DNA of 64,000 bases from Flagellimonas okinawensis. GTDB lineage: Bacteria > Bacteroidota > Bacteroidia > Flavobacteriales > Flavobacteriaceae. The first letter of the stretch is position 1. Every line of letters starts with the position of its first letter. The notes below the pieces were generated by a model. That model saw nothing but the letters and a program-made list of their open reading frames with translations, was not told where the DNA came from and searched no databases. A program made the position numbers and the translations under genes. This document shows positions 42,018 to 51,017 of the stretch, piece by piece. Location of the stretch: assembly GCF_029194005.1 (NCBI RefSeq), contig NZ_JARFVA010000005.1:124001-188000 (forward strand), written 5' to 3'.

Positions 42018-42090
42018 TTACATGTTTTCTTGTATTTAAATTTAACATATTATTTAACATATACAAAAAAACAAACACCATATAAACTAA

Positions 42091-42117
42091 AAAAGCACCC
42101 CTAAAAGGAGTGCTTTC
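42091..42117 (-). terminator. Terminator of the HU gene
   Basis: AAAGCACCCC / GGAGTGCTTT with one internal mismatch; on the minus strand it ends in a run of T. It lies 22 bp beyond the HU stop codon. Confidence 0.75.
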
Positions 42118-42138
42118 GTATATAAAATAAATAATTGA

Positions 42139-42411
42139 TTAGTTTACTGCACCGCTCAATTCAGCACCTGCTTTGAACTTTACAACGTTCTTAGCGGCAA
42201 TCTTAATAGTAGCTCCAGTTTGTGGATTTCTACCTTCTCTAGCGCTTCTTTTAGAAACTGACCAAGAACCAAAACCTACCAAGGAAACTCTGTCTCCTTT
42301 TTTAAGCGTTCCTTCTACATTTCCCAAGAAAGATTCCAATGCTTTTTTTGCTGCTGCTTTAGTGATGCCAGCATCAGCTGCCATAGCATCGATTAATTCT
42401 GTTTTGTTCAT
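42139..42411 (-). CDS. hup: HU-family nucleoid protein
   Basis: 90 aa with the full HU pattern: NKTELIDAMAADAGITKAAAKKALESF, VSLVGFGSWSVSKRSAREGRNPQTG with the DNA-binding arm, and the C-terminal FKAGAELSGAV. It bends and packs DNA. It has a consensus promoter and its own terminator, consistent with high expression. Confidence 0.97.
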   Translation of the reverse strand: MNKTELIDAMAADAGITKAAAKKALESFLGNVEGTLKKGDRVSLVGFGSWSVSKRSAREGRNPQTGATIKIAAKNVVKFKAGAELSGAVN

Positions 42412-42455
42412 AATGGAATTAAATTAATTGTTGTTAATATAATTTTAATGCTGAA

Positions 42456-42485
42456 CAAATTTATATGGATTTGCAACTCACGCAA
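42456..42485 (-). promoter_or_regulatory. Consensus Bacteroidetes promoter of hup
   Basis: On the minus strand TTG (42485-42483), exactly 19 bp, TAAATTTG (42463-42456): the textbook TTG-N19-TAnnTTTG arrangement. It predicts a leader of roughly 35-40 bases to the ATG at 42411. Confidence 0.8.
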
Positions 42486-42587
42486 GTAAAACCAAGGGAA
42501 ATCGGGGTTTTTGTTGATAACTTGAAACGTTTGTTGATAAAGTGGGAAAAAAACGACAAGTTTTCGCAGCCCAATCATAGCAAGGCT

Positions 42588-43550
42588 TTACAGAAGATGG
42601 GCGTCATTTTCTAGATTTAGTCCGTTTAAAACCTCGTTTACCTGCATTCTTCGCTTGCCGGGCAGCTGTAATTCCAATAGTGAAATGTACCCATCTTTAA
42701 CCGCTACCTTCAACGATTTTTTCTCTACCACTAGCTTTCCAACGTTATAGTTGTGCTCGGCAATTTCCATTTCGGTCTTGAAAATCTTCATGGAGGCTGC
42801 ATTGCCATCATTCACCAATTCGGACCAAGCACCAGGGTAGGGACTTAAACCCCTAATGTGGTTATAAATGTTGGGCATTGTAGCGTTCCAATCAATTCTA
42901 CAGGTTTCCTTGTGAATTTTTGGTGCGGGCTTAAGCTCCATACTTTCATCTTGCGATTTACGCTCAACTGTTCCGGCCTCAATCTGTTTGCAAGTCTCAA
43001 CGACTAAATGCGAACCAAGTTCCATTAATCTATCGTGTAAAGTACCTGCACTATCGTCGGAATGTATTTTTTCTGTTCTTTGAAGGATGATACTCCCCGT
43101 ATCAATTTTTTCATCAATAAAAAACGTGGTAACTCCCGTTTCCGTTTCACCATTGATAATGGCCCAATTGATGGGTGCCGCTCCACGATATTGAGGGAGG
43201 AGAGAGGCGTGAAGATTAAAGGTGCCATATTCGGGCATTTGCCAAACAGCTTTGGGCAACATTCTAAAGGCGACAACCACTTGTAAATTGGCATTGAGAC
43301 TTTTGAGTTCATCCAAAAATGCTTCATCCTTTAAATTGGTGGGTTGCAATACCTTTAAGTCATGCTTTACCGCAAATTGTTTCACGGCCGATTCCTGCAC
43401 TTTTCGTCCGCGTCCTGCAGGCCTGTCCGGTGCGGTTATTACGCCGACCACTTTAAAACCGGCCTCTAAAAGTTGTTTTAGGCTGCCCACCGCAAAATCT
43501 GGGGTGCCCATAAATACAATACGTAACGAATTATTTTTTGGTGTATTCAT
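42588..43550 (-). CDS. fmt: Methionyl-tRNA formyltransferase
   Basis: 320 aa. IVFMGTPDFAVGSLKQLLEAG, then HASLLPQYRGAAPINWAIINGE (folate site, catalytic Asn/His) and ETGVTTFFIDEKIDTG are definitive, with the C-terminal domain binding initiator tRNA. Its start lies within the 3' end of recQ (20 bp overlap), so the two are probably co-transcribed. Confidence 0.97.
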   Translation of the reverse strand: MNTPKNNSLRIVFMGTPDFAVGSLKQLLEAGFKVVGVITAPDRPAGRGRKVQESAVKQFAVKHDLKVLQPTNLKDEAFLDELKSLNANLQVVVAFRMLPKAVWQMPEYGTFNLHASLLPQYRGAAPINWAIINGETETGVTTFFIDEKIDTGSIILQRTEKIHSDDSAGTLHDRLMELGSHLVVETCKQIEAGTVERKSQDESMELKPAPKIHKETCRIDWNATMPNIYNHIRGLSPYPGAWSELVNDGNAASMKIFKTEMEIAEHNYNVGKLVVEKKSLKVAVKDGYISLLELQLPGKRRMQVNEVLNGLNLENDAHLL

Positions 43551-45423
43551 TCTTAAAGTTTAGGGAGACCAACTCATCCTCCAGTAGTCTTTCCAAGATT
43601 TTTAATAGTTCTTTTTCATTGGCTCCAATAGCCTTTTCCAACTGCCTTGAGGTATGTGGACGAATATCCAAAAGTTCCAAGACCCTTTGCTCCAGATCAT
43701 GTGGAGAGGCCACTACAGTTTTCTTTGTGCAAATATCGCATGTCCCGCACTTTTCCGCAGTTTTTTCCCCGAAATATTTTAAAAGGTAAACACTACGACA
43801 AACCTTTTTGTTGGAAATATAGCCCAGCATAGCTGCCATATTGTTTTGTTTGACCAAATTAAAGTCCTTGATTTTTTTTACGAACAGATTTATCGTGTGG
43901 TCATCTTCCCGGGGCACCAAAAAAGTAATTTCCAGGTCAGATGTATTGTTATGGTATTCCGCAATGTTATCATCCGCTAGTTGTTGCAGTATTTGTTTTA
44001 ACCGTTGCTCACTAGTCCCTGTTTTTTGGGAGAGCATGTACAGGTTTATTTTTGTATCGTACTCTGTTATACCTCCGTAGGTTCTTAAAATAGTCTGGAT
44101 TACAGGTGCTGTCACCCTGTTTTTGTCTAGATAATTGAATATTTCCGTTTTGGTCGCCACAAATTGAAGTGTGGTTTTTTCCTTAAAATTCTCTGCAAGG
44201 GACAGCACAGAGTTCTGATCGAGAATACGAATGGCATTGAACGTCATGTTCGGGTTGAACTCATAACGCTTGCAGAATTCATTGAACTTAAAAGCCAAGG
44301 GGTCGGAAATAAGTTCACCGTACGATATCTGGAAGTAGTTGTTTAATTTGGAATAAACCTGTTTTACAAACCCTACATCGGGCAATGTGGATAAAAACTG
44401 TTGCTTGGCCTTATCCTCGTCTTCTTTGGAAGTTATAATTATAGCTGTAGATGGTTTTCCATCACGGCCAGCTCTTCCCGCTTCTTGAAAATAACTTTCC
44501 AAACTATCGGGTATCTGGTAATGTATCACCAATCGAACATCGGGTTTGTCCACACCCATCCCAAAAGCATTGGTAGCCACCATAACCCTTACTTTTCCGT
44601 TTAACCAAAGGTTGAGTTTTTCCTCCTTATCGGATTTTGGAATACCTCCGTGAAAAAAAGTGGCTGAAATCCCATTCTTGATTAAAAAGTTGGCCAGCGA
44701 AATGGACATTTTCCTTGAACGTACATAAACAATGGCGCTGCCTGGGATTCGCTCCATATATTTTTTGAGCTGGTACAGTTTGTCCTCTGAACGTTTTACC
44801 TTAAAATTTATATTGGAACGGGAGAAAGAATCCTTGAACACCTGAACGTCATCAAGCTCCAAATTTTCAATAATATCTTCAACAACCCTTGGAGTTGCCG
44901 TTGCTGTTAAGGCCATCATTGGGGTGTCTGGAGCAAGTTCCTTTAGAATGGAACACTCGAGATAGGCCGGTCTAAAATCGTTTCCCCATTGAGATATGCA
45001 ATGTGCCTCATCAATAGCAATCAGGTTCACGTTCATTTGTTGAATGCGCTCCCTAACAATGGGTTGTTGCAAACGTTCCGGGGATAGGTACAAGAATTTA
45101 TAGTTGCCAAAAAGGCAATTATCCAATAGGTCGTTCAATTCTGAAGGTGGTATGCCCCCGGTCAATGCAATGGCTTTAACGCCTCGTTTTTTTAATTGGG
45201 CCACTTGGTCTTGGATAAGCGCCACCAAAGGTGAAACCACAATACATATGCCCTCCACGGCCAGCGATGGTACTTGATAGCAAACAGATTTGCCTCCACC
45301 AGTGGGCATTAAGGCCAGCACATCTTGCCCTGAAAGAATTGTGTTGATGATTTGTTTTTGGGATCCCCTGAAATCATCATACCCCCAATATTGTTGTAAA
45401 ATACTTGTGGTGTCCTTGTGCAC
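43531..45423 (-). CDS. recQ: RecQ-family ATP-dependent DNA helicase
   Basis: 630 aa. Walker A LMPTGGGKSVCYQ, DEAH box LIAIDEAHCISQWGNDFRPAY, motif VI YFQEAGRAGRDGKPS, then the RQC zinc site (CRSVYLLKYFGEK..CGTCDIC) and winged helix. No HRDC domain is evident. Its end is replaced by a short winged-helix-like tail (ELLDIRPHTSRQLEKAIG). It acts in recombination repair. Its stop/start region abuts the AAA ATPase gene. Confidence 0.95.
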   Translation of the reverse strand: MHKDTTSILQQYWGYDDFRGSQKQIINTILSGQDVLALMPTGGGKSVCYQVPSLAVEGICIVVSPLVALIQDQVAQLKKRGVKAIALTGGIPPSELNDLLDNCLFGNYKFLYLSPERLQQPIVRERIQQMNVNLIAIDEAHCISQWGNDFRPAYLECSILKELAPDTPMMALTATATPRVVEDIIENLELDDVQVFKDSFSRSNINFKVKRSEDKLYQLKKYMERIPGSAIVYVRSRKMSISLANFLIKNGISATFFHGGIPKSDKEEKLNLWLNGKVRVMVATNAFGMGVDKPDVRLVIHYQIPDSLESYFQEAGRAGRDGKPSTAIIITSKEDEDKAKQQFLSTLPDVGFVKQVYSKLNNYFQISYGELISDPLAFKFNEFCKRYEFNPNMTFNAIRILDQNSVLSLAENFKEKTTLQFVATKTEIFNYLDKNRVTAPVIQTILRTYGGITEYDTKINLYMLSQKTGTSEQRLKQILQQLADDNIAEYHNNTSDLEITFLVPREDDHTINLFVKKIKDFNLVKQNNMAAMLGYISNKKVCRSVYLLKYFGEKTAEKCGTCDICTKKTVVASPHDLEQRVLELLDIRPHTSRQLEKAIGANEKELLKILERLLEDELVSLNFKNEYTKK

Positions 45424-45986
45424 TATGTTTTTTTAAGTGTTTCCAAAATAAAATCTATCCGCATAGGGACTTCATCTTTTGGCACTTCGATGGGGTTATA
45501 GCCAAATTGGGTATATATTTTCATCAAGGAATGATGAATGCTCTCTGCTTCTTCAAAGGTTTCCATTCGCTCATTATCCGAAACATAAATTTCTTGCCAA
45601 GGAGGAACAATAAAAACCGAATCGTATCTGTGGTTTTCGCAGTGAGAAATAAAAAAATTGTCGTACTCCTGACCAAAAAAGTCCATGTAGGCCAATACAT
45701 CCGGAATACCTCTGTCAAAAAAACTTATGGAAGTATCAAGATTCAAGGATTCCCTGTAATGGGATGTTCTACCCTCCAGCAAGTCTTTATTAAACTGCAG
45801 TGCATCATCCACAAACACCAATGGATTGGAAATATATTCTTCAGATTGTCCCTCTTCTTTTGCTTTAGAGGTCATATCGCGAATAATTTCATGAAAGCAA
45901 TGAAATCCTTTGCGTTCCAGTCCATTTACTATGGATGTTTTACCTGTACCGGGCGCGCCCGTAATAACTACTTTATTCTTTCCCAA
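45423..45986 (-). CDS. AAA_28-type NTPase/kinase
   Basis: 187 aa. VVITGAPGTGKTSIVNGL is the P-loop; HEIIRDMTSKAKEEGQ and FFDRGIPDVLAYMDFF are typical of the AAA_28 group related to NadR-like kinases. Substrate unknown. Its stop overlaps the start of recQ by one base. Confidence 0.88.
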   Translation of the reverse strand: MGKNKVVITGAPGTGKTSIVNGLERKGFHCFHEIIRDMTSKAKEEGQSEEYISNPLVFVDDALQFNKDLLEGRTSHYRESLNLDTSISFFDRGIPDVLAYMDFFGQEYDNFFISHCENHRYDSVFIVPPWQEIYVSDNERMETFEEAESIHHSLMKIYTQFGYNPIEVPKDEVPMRIDFILETLKKT

Positions 45987-46052
45987 AGACCTTGAATTGA
46001 TTATGCAAATTAATGAAAACGCCCTAAGGAAAAAAAATTGATGGGTAAGCCA

Positions 46053-46060
46053 TATATTTG
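46053..46060 (+). promoter_or_regulatory. -7 element before the DUF493 gene
   Basis: TATATTTG, a perfect match to TAnnTTTG, 14 bp before the ATG at 46075. A well-spaced -33 TTG was not found, so this is only a likely promoter. Confidence 0.5.
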
Positions 46061-46074
46061 TATAAAAATGAGGT

Positions 46075-46362
46075 ATGGATAAGAAAGATACAGATGAGTT
46101 CTATGCTAAGCTTAGGGAAAAACTATTGGATACCACCGATTGGCCTTCCAATTATCTCTATAAATTCATAGTGCCCACAGACGAGGAGCGCATTTCACAG
46201 ATACACGATATTTTTGATAATACAGGAGCTGTGATCGAATCCAAAAAATCTAAAAAGGGAACATATACCAGTCTTTCCATTACGGTGCATTTAAAAGACC
46301 CCGATGAAGTAATTCTCAAATACAAGGAAGTTTCCGTTGTAGAGGGCGTTATTTCCTTATAA
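46075..46362 (+). CDS. DUF493 (YbeD-like) protein
   Basis: 95 aa ferredoxin-like fold: TTDWPSNYLYKFIVPTDEERI and KKGTYTSLSITVHLKDPDEVI. YbeD/DUF493 proteins are possible regulators; function in this phylum is unknown. First of a DUF493-DUF4290-murA run. Confidence 0.9.
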   Translation: MDKKDTDEFYAKLREKLLDTTDWPSNYLYKFIVPTDEERISQIHDIFDNTGAVIESKKSKKGTYTSLSITVHLKDPDEVILKYKEVSVVEGVISL

Positions 46363-46390
46363 TAGCAATGTTTGCCATAATTTTAGTAAT

Positions 46391-47089
46391 TTGCAGGCGT
46401 TATCGGATAGTCTTTCCAAATATCAAATTTCTAAACACATTAGTTTGAACGAAGTATTTAACCTAGAATATAATACAGAGCGCCCTAAGCTTTTTATCCC
46501 AGAGTATGGTCGTCATTTTCAAAAGATGGTGGACCATGCGGTCACCATTGAAGACCGCGATGAGCGCAACCGAGTGGCAAAGTCCATTATAAGTGTTATG
46601 GGCAACTTGCAGCCTCATTTAAGGGATGTTCCCGATTTTCAACATAAACTTTGGGATCAATTGTTTATCATGTCCGATTTTAAATTGGATGTGGATTCGC
46701 CTTTCCCCATTACATCCAAAGAGATGTTACAGCAGAGGCCCGAACCATTGGATTATCCGCAAAACCACCCAAAATACCGTTTTTACGGAAATAACATCAA
46801 AAGAATGATAGATGTGGCCGTAGAATGGGAAAAGGGAGATATGAGGTCTGGTTTGGAGTATGCCATTGCCAACCACATGAAAAAGTGTTATTTGACCTGG
46901 AACAAGGATACTGTTGAAGACTCTGTAATTTTTAACCATTTGAAGGAACTTAGCGATGGACAAATAGATTTGGCCAAAAGCGACGAAAGTTTGACAGAAA
47001 GTGGACAATTCCTCAAGAACAGACCAAGCAGGTCTAACAACAATAATAGAGGTAAAAAGGGTCAGAGAAGCAGGAAGAAAAGATATTAA
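46391..47089 (+). CDS. DUF4290 protein
   Basis: The conserved family sequence starts at FNLEYNTERPKLFIPEYGRHFQKMVDHAV and continues through ISVMGNLQPHLRD to the basic tail NNNNRGKKGQRSRKKRY. No ATG precedes it: the frame opens with TTG at 46391, and a second TTG at 46445 (LNEVFNLEYN) fits the usual N-terminus better. DUF4290 proteins are near-universal in Bacteroidetes and adjoin murA; function unknown. Confidence 0.88.
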   Translation: MQALSDSLSKYQISKHISLNEVFNLEYNTERPKLFIPEYGRHFQKMVDHAVTIEDRDERNRVAKSIISVMGNLQPHLRDVPDFQHKLWDQLFIMSDFKLDVDSPFPITSKEMLQQRPEPLDYPQNHPKYRFYGNNIKRMIDVAVEWEKGDMRSGLEYAIANHMKKCYLTWNKDTVEDSVIFNHLKELSDGQIDLAKSDESLTESGQFLKNRPSRSNNNNRGKKGQRSRKKRY

Positions 47090-47104
47090 ATTCCAAAGGA
47101 ATAC

Positions 47105-48412
47105 ATGGGTACATTTCGAATAGAGGGTGGACACCAGTTGCATGGTGAAATTACCCCCCAAGGAGCAAAGAACGAAGCACTACAGATTCTTTGTGCCGTT
47201 TTACTATCAGAAGAAAAAATTACCATAAATAACATTCCCGACATTGTAGATGTCAATAAATTAATAGCCCTTCTGGAGGATTTGGGAGTAAAAATCCAAA
47301 AGAAAGGAAAGGGTTCTTACACCTTTAAGGCGGATGATGTGAATTTGGATTATTTGCAATCTGCAAAGTTCAAAGAAGATGGAAGAGGCCTTCGAGGATC
47401 TATAATGCTGGTTGGACCATTATTGGCCAGATTTGGAAAAGGGTATATCCCAAAACCTGGGGGAGACAAAATCGGAAGAAGAAGACTGGACACCCATTTT
47501 GAAGGCTTTATTAAGCTAGGAGCACAATTCCGTTATAACAAGGAAGAGCATTTTTATGGTGTTGAGGCCGAAAAACTAAAGGGAACCTATATGCTTTTGG
47601 ATGAAGCATCGGTTACTGGAACTGCCAATATAGTTATGGCAGCCGTCTTGGCAGAAGGTACCACAACCATTTATAATGCCGCTTGCGAGCCTTATTTACA
47701 GCAATTGTGCAAGATGTTGAACCGTATGGGGGCCAATATATCCGGAATTGGTTCCAATTTGTTGACTATTGAAGGAGTTAATTCTTTGGGAGGAACAGAG
47801 CATACCATGTTGCCCGATATGATCGAAATAGGTAGCTGGATTGGTCTTGCCGCTATGACCCAGAGCGAACTTACCATCAAAAATGTAAGTTGGGACGATT
47901 TGGGCCAGATTCCTACGGTATTCAGAAAACTCGGAATTTCGCTGAAACGTAAGGACGATGATATTTTTATTCCAAAACACGAAGGGGGTTACGAAATCCA
48001 GAATTTTATAGATGGCTCCATCCTAACCATAGCTGATGCACCGTGGCCAGGATTGACCCCGGATTTATTGAGCATTATTTTGGTTGTGGCAACCCAAGCC
48101 AAAGGAGAAGTGCTGATCCATCAAAAAATGTTTGAAAGCCGACTGTTCTTTGTGGACAAGCTTATTGATATGGGGGCGAAAATTATTCTTTGTGACCCAC
48201 ACCGTGCCACAGTAATCGGTCACGATTTTAAATCCACTTTAAAGGCTACCACCATGGTGTCCCCAGATATTAGGGCAGGGGTATCTCTTTTAATTGCAGC
48301 ACTTTCTGCCAAGGGTACTTCTACCATCCACAATATTGAACAGATAGATCGTGGTTACGAAAATATTGATGAGCGCTTGAGGGCTATTGGGGCAAAAATC
48401 GTAAGGGTTTAA
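47105..48412 (+). CDS. murA: UDP-N-acetylglucosamine 1-carboxyvinyltransferase
   Basis: 435 aa, complete. PQGAKNEALQILCAVLL holds the catalytic Lys-Asn pair, and the flexible loop reads PKPGGDKIGRRRLDTH. In the E. coli enzyme this loop is PGGCTIG with Cys115; here the position is Asp (residue 121). It makes the first committed peptidoglycan precursor from UDP-GlcNAc and phosphoenolpyruvate. A Cys-to-Asp change is known to make MurA insensitive to fosfomycin. It starts 15 bp after DUF4290. Confidence 0.97.
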   Translation: MGTFRIEGGHQLHGEITPQGAKNEALQILCAVLLSEEKITINNIPDIVDVNKLIALLEDLGVKIQKKGKGSYTFKADDVNLDYLQSAKFKEDGRGLRGSIMLVGPLLARFGKGYIPKPGGDKIGRRRLDTHFEGFIKLGAQFRYNKEEHFYGVEAEKLKGTYMLLDEASVTGTANIVMAAVLAEGTTTIYNAACEPYLQQLCKMLNRMGANISGIGSNLLTIEGVNSLGGTEHTMLPDMIEIGSWIGLAAMTQSELTIKNVSWDDLGQIPTVFRKLGISLKRKDDDIFIPKHEGGYEIQNFIDGSILTIADAPWPGLTPDLLSIILVVATQAKGEVLIHQKMFESRLFFVDKLIDMGAKIILCDPHRATVIGHDFKSTLKATTMVSPDIRAGVSLLIAALSAKGTSTIHNIEQIDRGYENIDERLRAIGAKIVRV

Positions 48413-48415
48413 GCC

Positions 48416-49417
48416 TTATTTTTCGATTAATTTACCATCAGGATAAAGTGCAAATCGACCTCTATCCTTTTCATGCACATTGTCCGGATGTGGCCAAGGC
48501 CACCCTCCAAATTGAGTAAGTCGGTATTCTTCCATTGCCTTTTGGATTTCCTCTTGGGTATTCATTACAAAAGGTCCGTATTTGGCAACGGGTTCTCCGA
48601 TTGGTTTTCCCTGTAACAACATAAAATGTGCTTTTTGACCTCCTGATTTTATATGTACCTCTTCAGAAGGGTCTAGTACAATACCAAAATTGGGATTGAT
48701 TTTTTTGTCAGCAATATGTATTTCGTCACCGTCATAAAAGTAAAGCACGCGGTTTACCGAGCTGTTGGCTTTCGGTAGCACATATTCCGAGTTTGCATCT
48801 ACATGGATGTTCCAAATGGCTACTTCGTTCTCTGGATTGGCTGCCCAAGAATCCGGTGCAGGGGCAATAGGTGTTGTATTTTTATAGGCGCCCGCTACAA
48901 CTTTGACCGTAGCGTTTTCTTCTTTAAGAACGGGAATGTCTTCGTTCCAGAGCATTTTAAAATGAGGATCTACAAATTTCCCTACTTTGGGGAGGTTCAA
49001 CCAAATTTGAAATAGCTCCAACGGGTTTTCATCATCATCATTCAACAATGGGAACATTTCGGAGTGTTGCACACCTCTTCCGGCTGTCATCCATTGGACA
49101 TCTCCTTGTCCAAATCTACCTGCAGCACCCAAGGAATCTGAATGATCACAGAATCCTCTGTTTACAATGGTTATGGTTTCAAACCCTCTGTGGGGGTGAT
49201 AGGGGAAGCCTGGTATGGTCTGTCCGTGATACATACGCCAATCGGTACTTGGATCAAAATCACTTCCCAAGTTTCTTCCTTTTAGCAAAGATGCATCAGG
49301 TCCCATTGCACCATTTCCTTTAGGAAAGTGGTCCAAATGGTACACACTGAACAAAAATGGATCTAATGTTTGCCAAGGTGAGCTAAGTGGGAAAGTTTGT
49401 ATAACAGGATTTTTCAT
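48416..49417 (-). CDS. Pirin-family protein
   Basis: 333 aa from the ATG at 49417 (MKNPVIQTFPLSSPW); the frame runs on to 49522 through a terminator, so the longer start is rejected. PHRGFETITIVNRG and AGRGVQHSEMFPL carry the metal-binding His residues of the pirin cupin fold. Possible quercetinase or regulatory role; substrate unknown. Confidence 0.93.
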   Translation of the reverse strand: MKNPVIQTFPLSSPWQTLDPFLFSVYHLDHFPKGNGAMGPDASLLKGRNLGSDFDPSTDWRMYHGQTIPGFPYHPHRGFETITIVNRGFCDHSDSLGAAGRFGQGDVQWMTAGRGVQHSEMFPLLNDDDENPLELFQIWLNLPKVGKFVDPHFKMLWNEDIPVLKEENATVKVVAGAYKNTTPIAPAPDSWAANPENEVAIWNIHVDANSEYVLPKANSSVNRVLYFYDGDEIHIADKKINPNFGIVLDPSEEVHIKSGGQKAHFMLLQGKPIGEPVAKYGPFVMNTQEEIQKAMEEYRLTQFGGWPWPHPDNVHEKDRGRFALYPDGKLIEK

Positions 49418-49445
49418 AGCTTGATACGTAAGAGGTTTATAGATC

Positions 49446-49471
49446 AAAAAGCCTGCACTGGGCAGGCTTTT
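49446..49471 (-). terminator. Terminator of the second M20 amidohydrolase gene
   Basis: AAAAGCCTGC / GCAGGCTTTT, 10-bp perfect stem with loop ACTGG; a T-run follows on the minus strand. It lies in the gap before the pirin gene. Confidence 0.85.
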
Positions 49472-49490
49472 CAATACAACTAAGTTAAAA

Positions 49491-50918
49491 CTATTTGCCA
49501 GGAATGGGTGGTGGGCCATCAATCATGGCTTCATATTTTACATCACCTTTTCTGGTTTTATATTCTTCTTTTACTTTTTCTACCAATTTTGGGTCGTCAA
49601 AAAGATCTAACATGGTCATTCCCATTGCTTTGGAAGCATAAATCATACCTTTATGACCAATGCTCATACCACCACAGGCAACTACGGCCCAAGAATGCCA
49701 AGGGGTTCCTTTTGGAGCAACGGTAACGCCCAAGTTGATATTTGGTACATTCCAGCTTACGTCTCCAACATCAGTGGAACCTCCTCCAGGGAGTGCTTCG
49801 GTTTCTTTTAATGGGTGAACTTCTCCGTCCATGCCCACTTGTGGCTTTCCTGTAGCCTCTTGAATGGCTTTTCCATAGGTAACTTCCTCATCGGTATAGG
49901 TGATAGGACCCAAAAGTTCCAAGTTGCTTTGCATTATTTTACCGCCTTCTCGGTTTACCAATGTCTCGTAAATACCAGAAATCAATGAGTATTTGTATTC
50001 AACATTAGCCATAATTGCAGCACCTTCGGCCATGGCTTTTACTCTTTCGAAGGTAGGGAGCATTACATCTCTTTTTGGATCACGCACCCTAACCCATAAT
50101 CTGGAGTAATCAGGTACCACATTTACTACTTGTCCACCATCTTGAATGTGATAATGGATTCGCGAGGTAGGTTTTATATGCTCTCTGTAGTAATTGATAC
50201 CCGTGGTGTACAATTCCAACGCATCGGAGGCACTACGACCGTTCCATGGATCTGCAGAAGCGTGTGCAGCCTGACCATAGAATTCTACCATAAAATCCAC
50301 CAATGCCAATCCACTTTGTACATCAGCTTCAATTTCTGCAGCAGGGTGCCAGCTAACATTTACATCCACATCGTCCCAAAGACCTGCTTCTACCATCCAA
50401 ACTTTTCCGAAGTATTTTTCTTCTGCTGGGGTTCCAAAGAACTTAACGGTTCCTGTAATGTTACCAGCTTCAATTTGTTCTTTGATAGCAATAGCTGCCC
50501 CTAAACTAGCAGCCCCAAACATATTATGTCCACAGCCATGTCCGGGTTCGCCTTCAATTCTTGGGTCTTTTGTTGGAACAGTGTTCTGAGAAAGACCTGG
50601 AAGCGCATCAAACTCTCCCAATACACTGATTACCGGTGAGCCTGAACCATAAGTTGCAATAAAGGCAGTTGGAATGTCAGCTACACCTCTTGTTACGGTC
50701 ATGCCATTTTCTTCGGCGTAATCGGCAAGCAATTCTGCGGAAATGGATTCTTCAAAGGCAGTTTCTGCCAGTGCCCAAATGGAATCACTGATTTTAATAA
50801 GGTTTTCTTTGTGCTTTTCTACCGAAGCAACTACGGCTTTTTTGTCCTTGGTCATCTTTTGGGCGGAAAGGTTTAGTGTTACCAATCCCAAAAGGAGTAA
50901 GGTTGAAAGTTTCTTCAT
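49491..50918 (-). CDS. Secreted M20 amidohydrolase, paralogue
   Basis: 475 aa with signal peptide (KKLSTLLLLGLVTLNLSAQ). GEFDALPGLSQNTVPTKD, GHGCGHNMFGAASLGAA, FGTPAEEKYFGKVWMVEAG and GEVHPLKETEALPGGGSTDVGDVSW are M20D motifs. It is of the same length and general architecture as the protein at 37283-38710 but clearly diverged. N-acyl or aminobenzoyl-glutamate type substrates are likely. Confidence 0.93.
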   Translation of the reverse strand: MKKLSTLLLLGLVTLNLSAQKMTKDKKAVVASVEKHKENLIKISDSIWALAETAFEESISAELLADYAEENGMTVTRGVADIPTAFIATYGSGSPVISVLGEFDALPGLSQNTVPTKDPRIEGEPGHGCGHNMFGAASLGAAIAIKEQIEAGNITGTVKFFGTPAEEKYFGKVWMVEAGLWDDVDVNVSWHPAAEIEADVQSGLALVDFMVEFYGQAAHASADPWNGRSASDALELYTTGINYYREHIKPTSRIHYHIQDGGQVVNVVPDYSRLWVRVRDPKRDVMLPTFERVKAMAEGAAIMANVEYKYSLISGIYETLVNREGGKIMQSNLELLGPITYTDEEVTYGKAIQEATGKPQVGMDGEVHPLKETEALPGGGSTDVGDVSWNVPNINLGVTVAPKGTPWHSWAVVACGGMSIGHKGMIYASKAMGMTMLDLFDDPKLVEKVKEEYKTRKGDVKYEAMIDGPPPIPGK

Positions 50919-51017
50919 TTTAAAGGTTTTGAGTTAGTTATAAGTTGTTGAATCCATCCAGCCTATCTTAGGATTAACAGGAGACCATCAACAGGAAATA
51001 AAATTAAAGAAAAAGCT

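Noticed and set aside
49418..49522. Longer pirin N-terminus
   Set aside because: The extension crosses the terminator of the upstream amidohydrolase gene and lacks homology.
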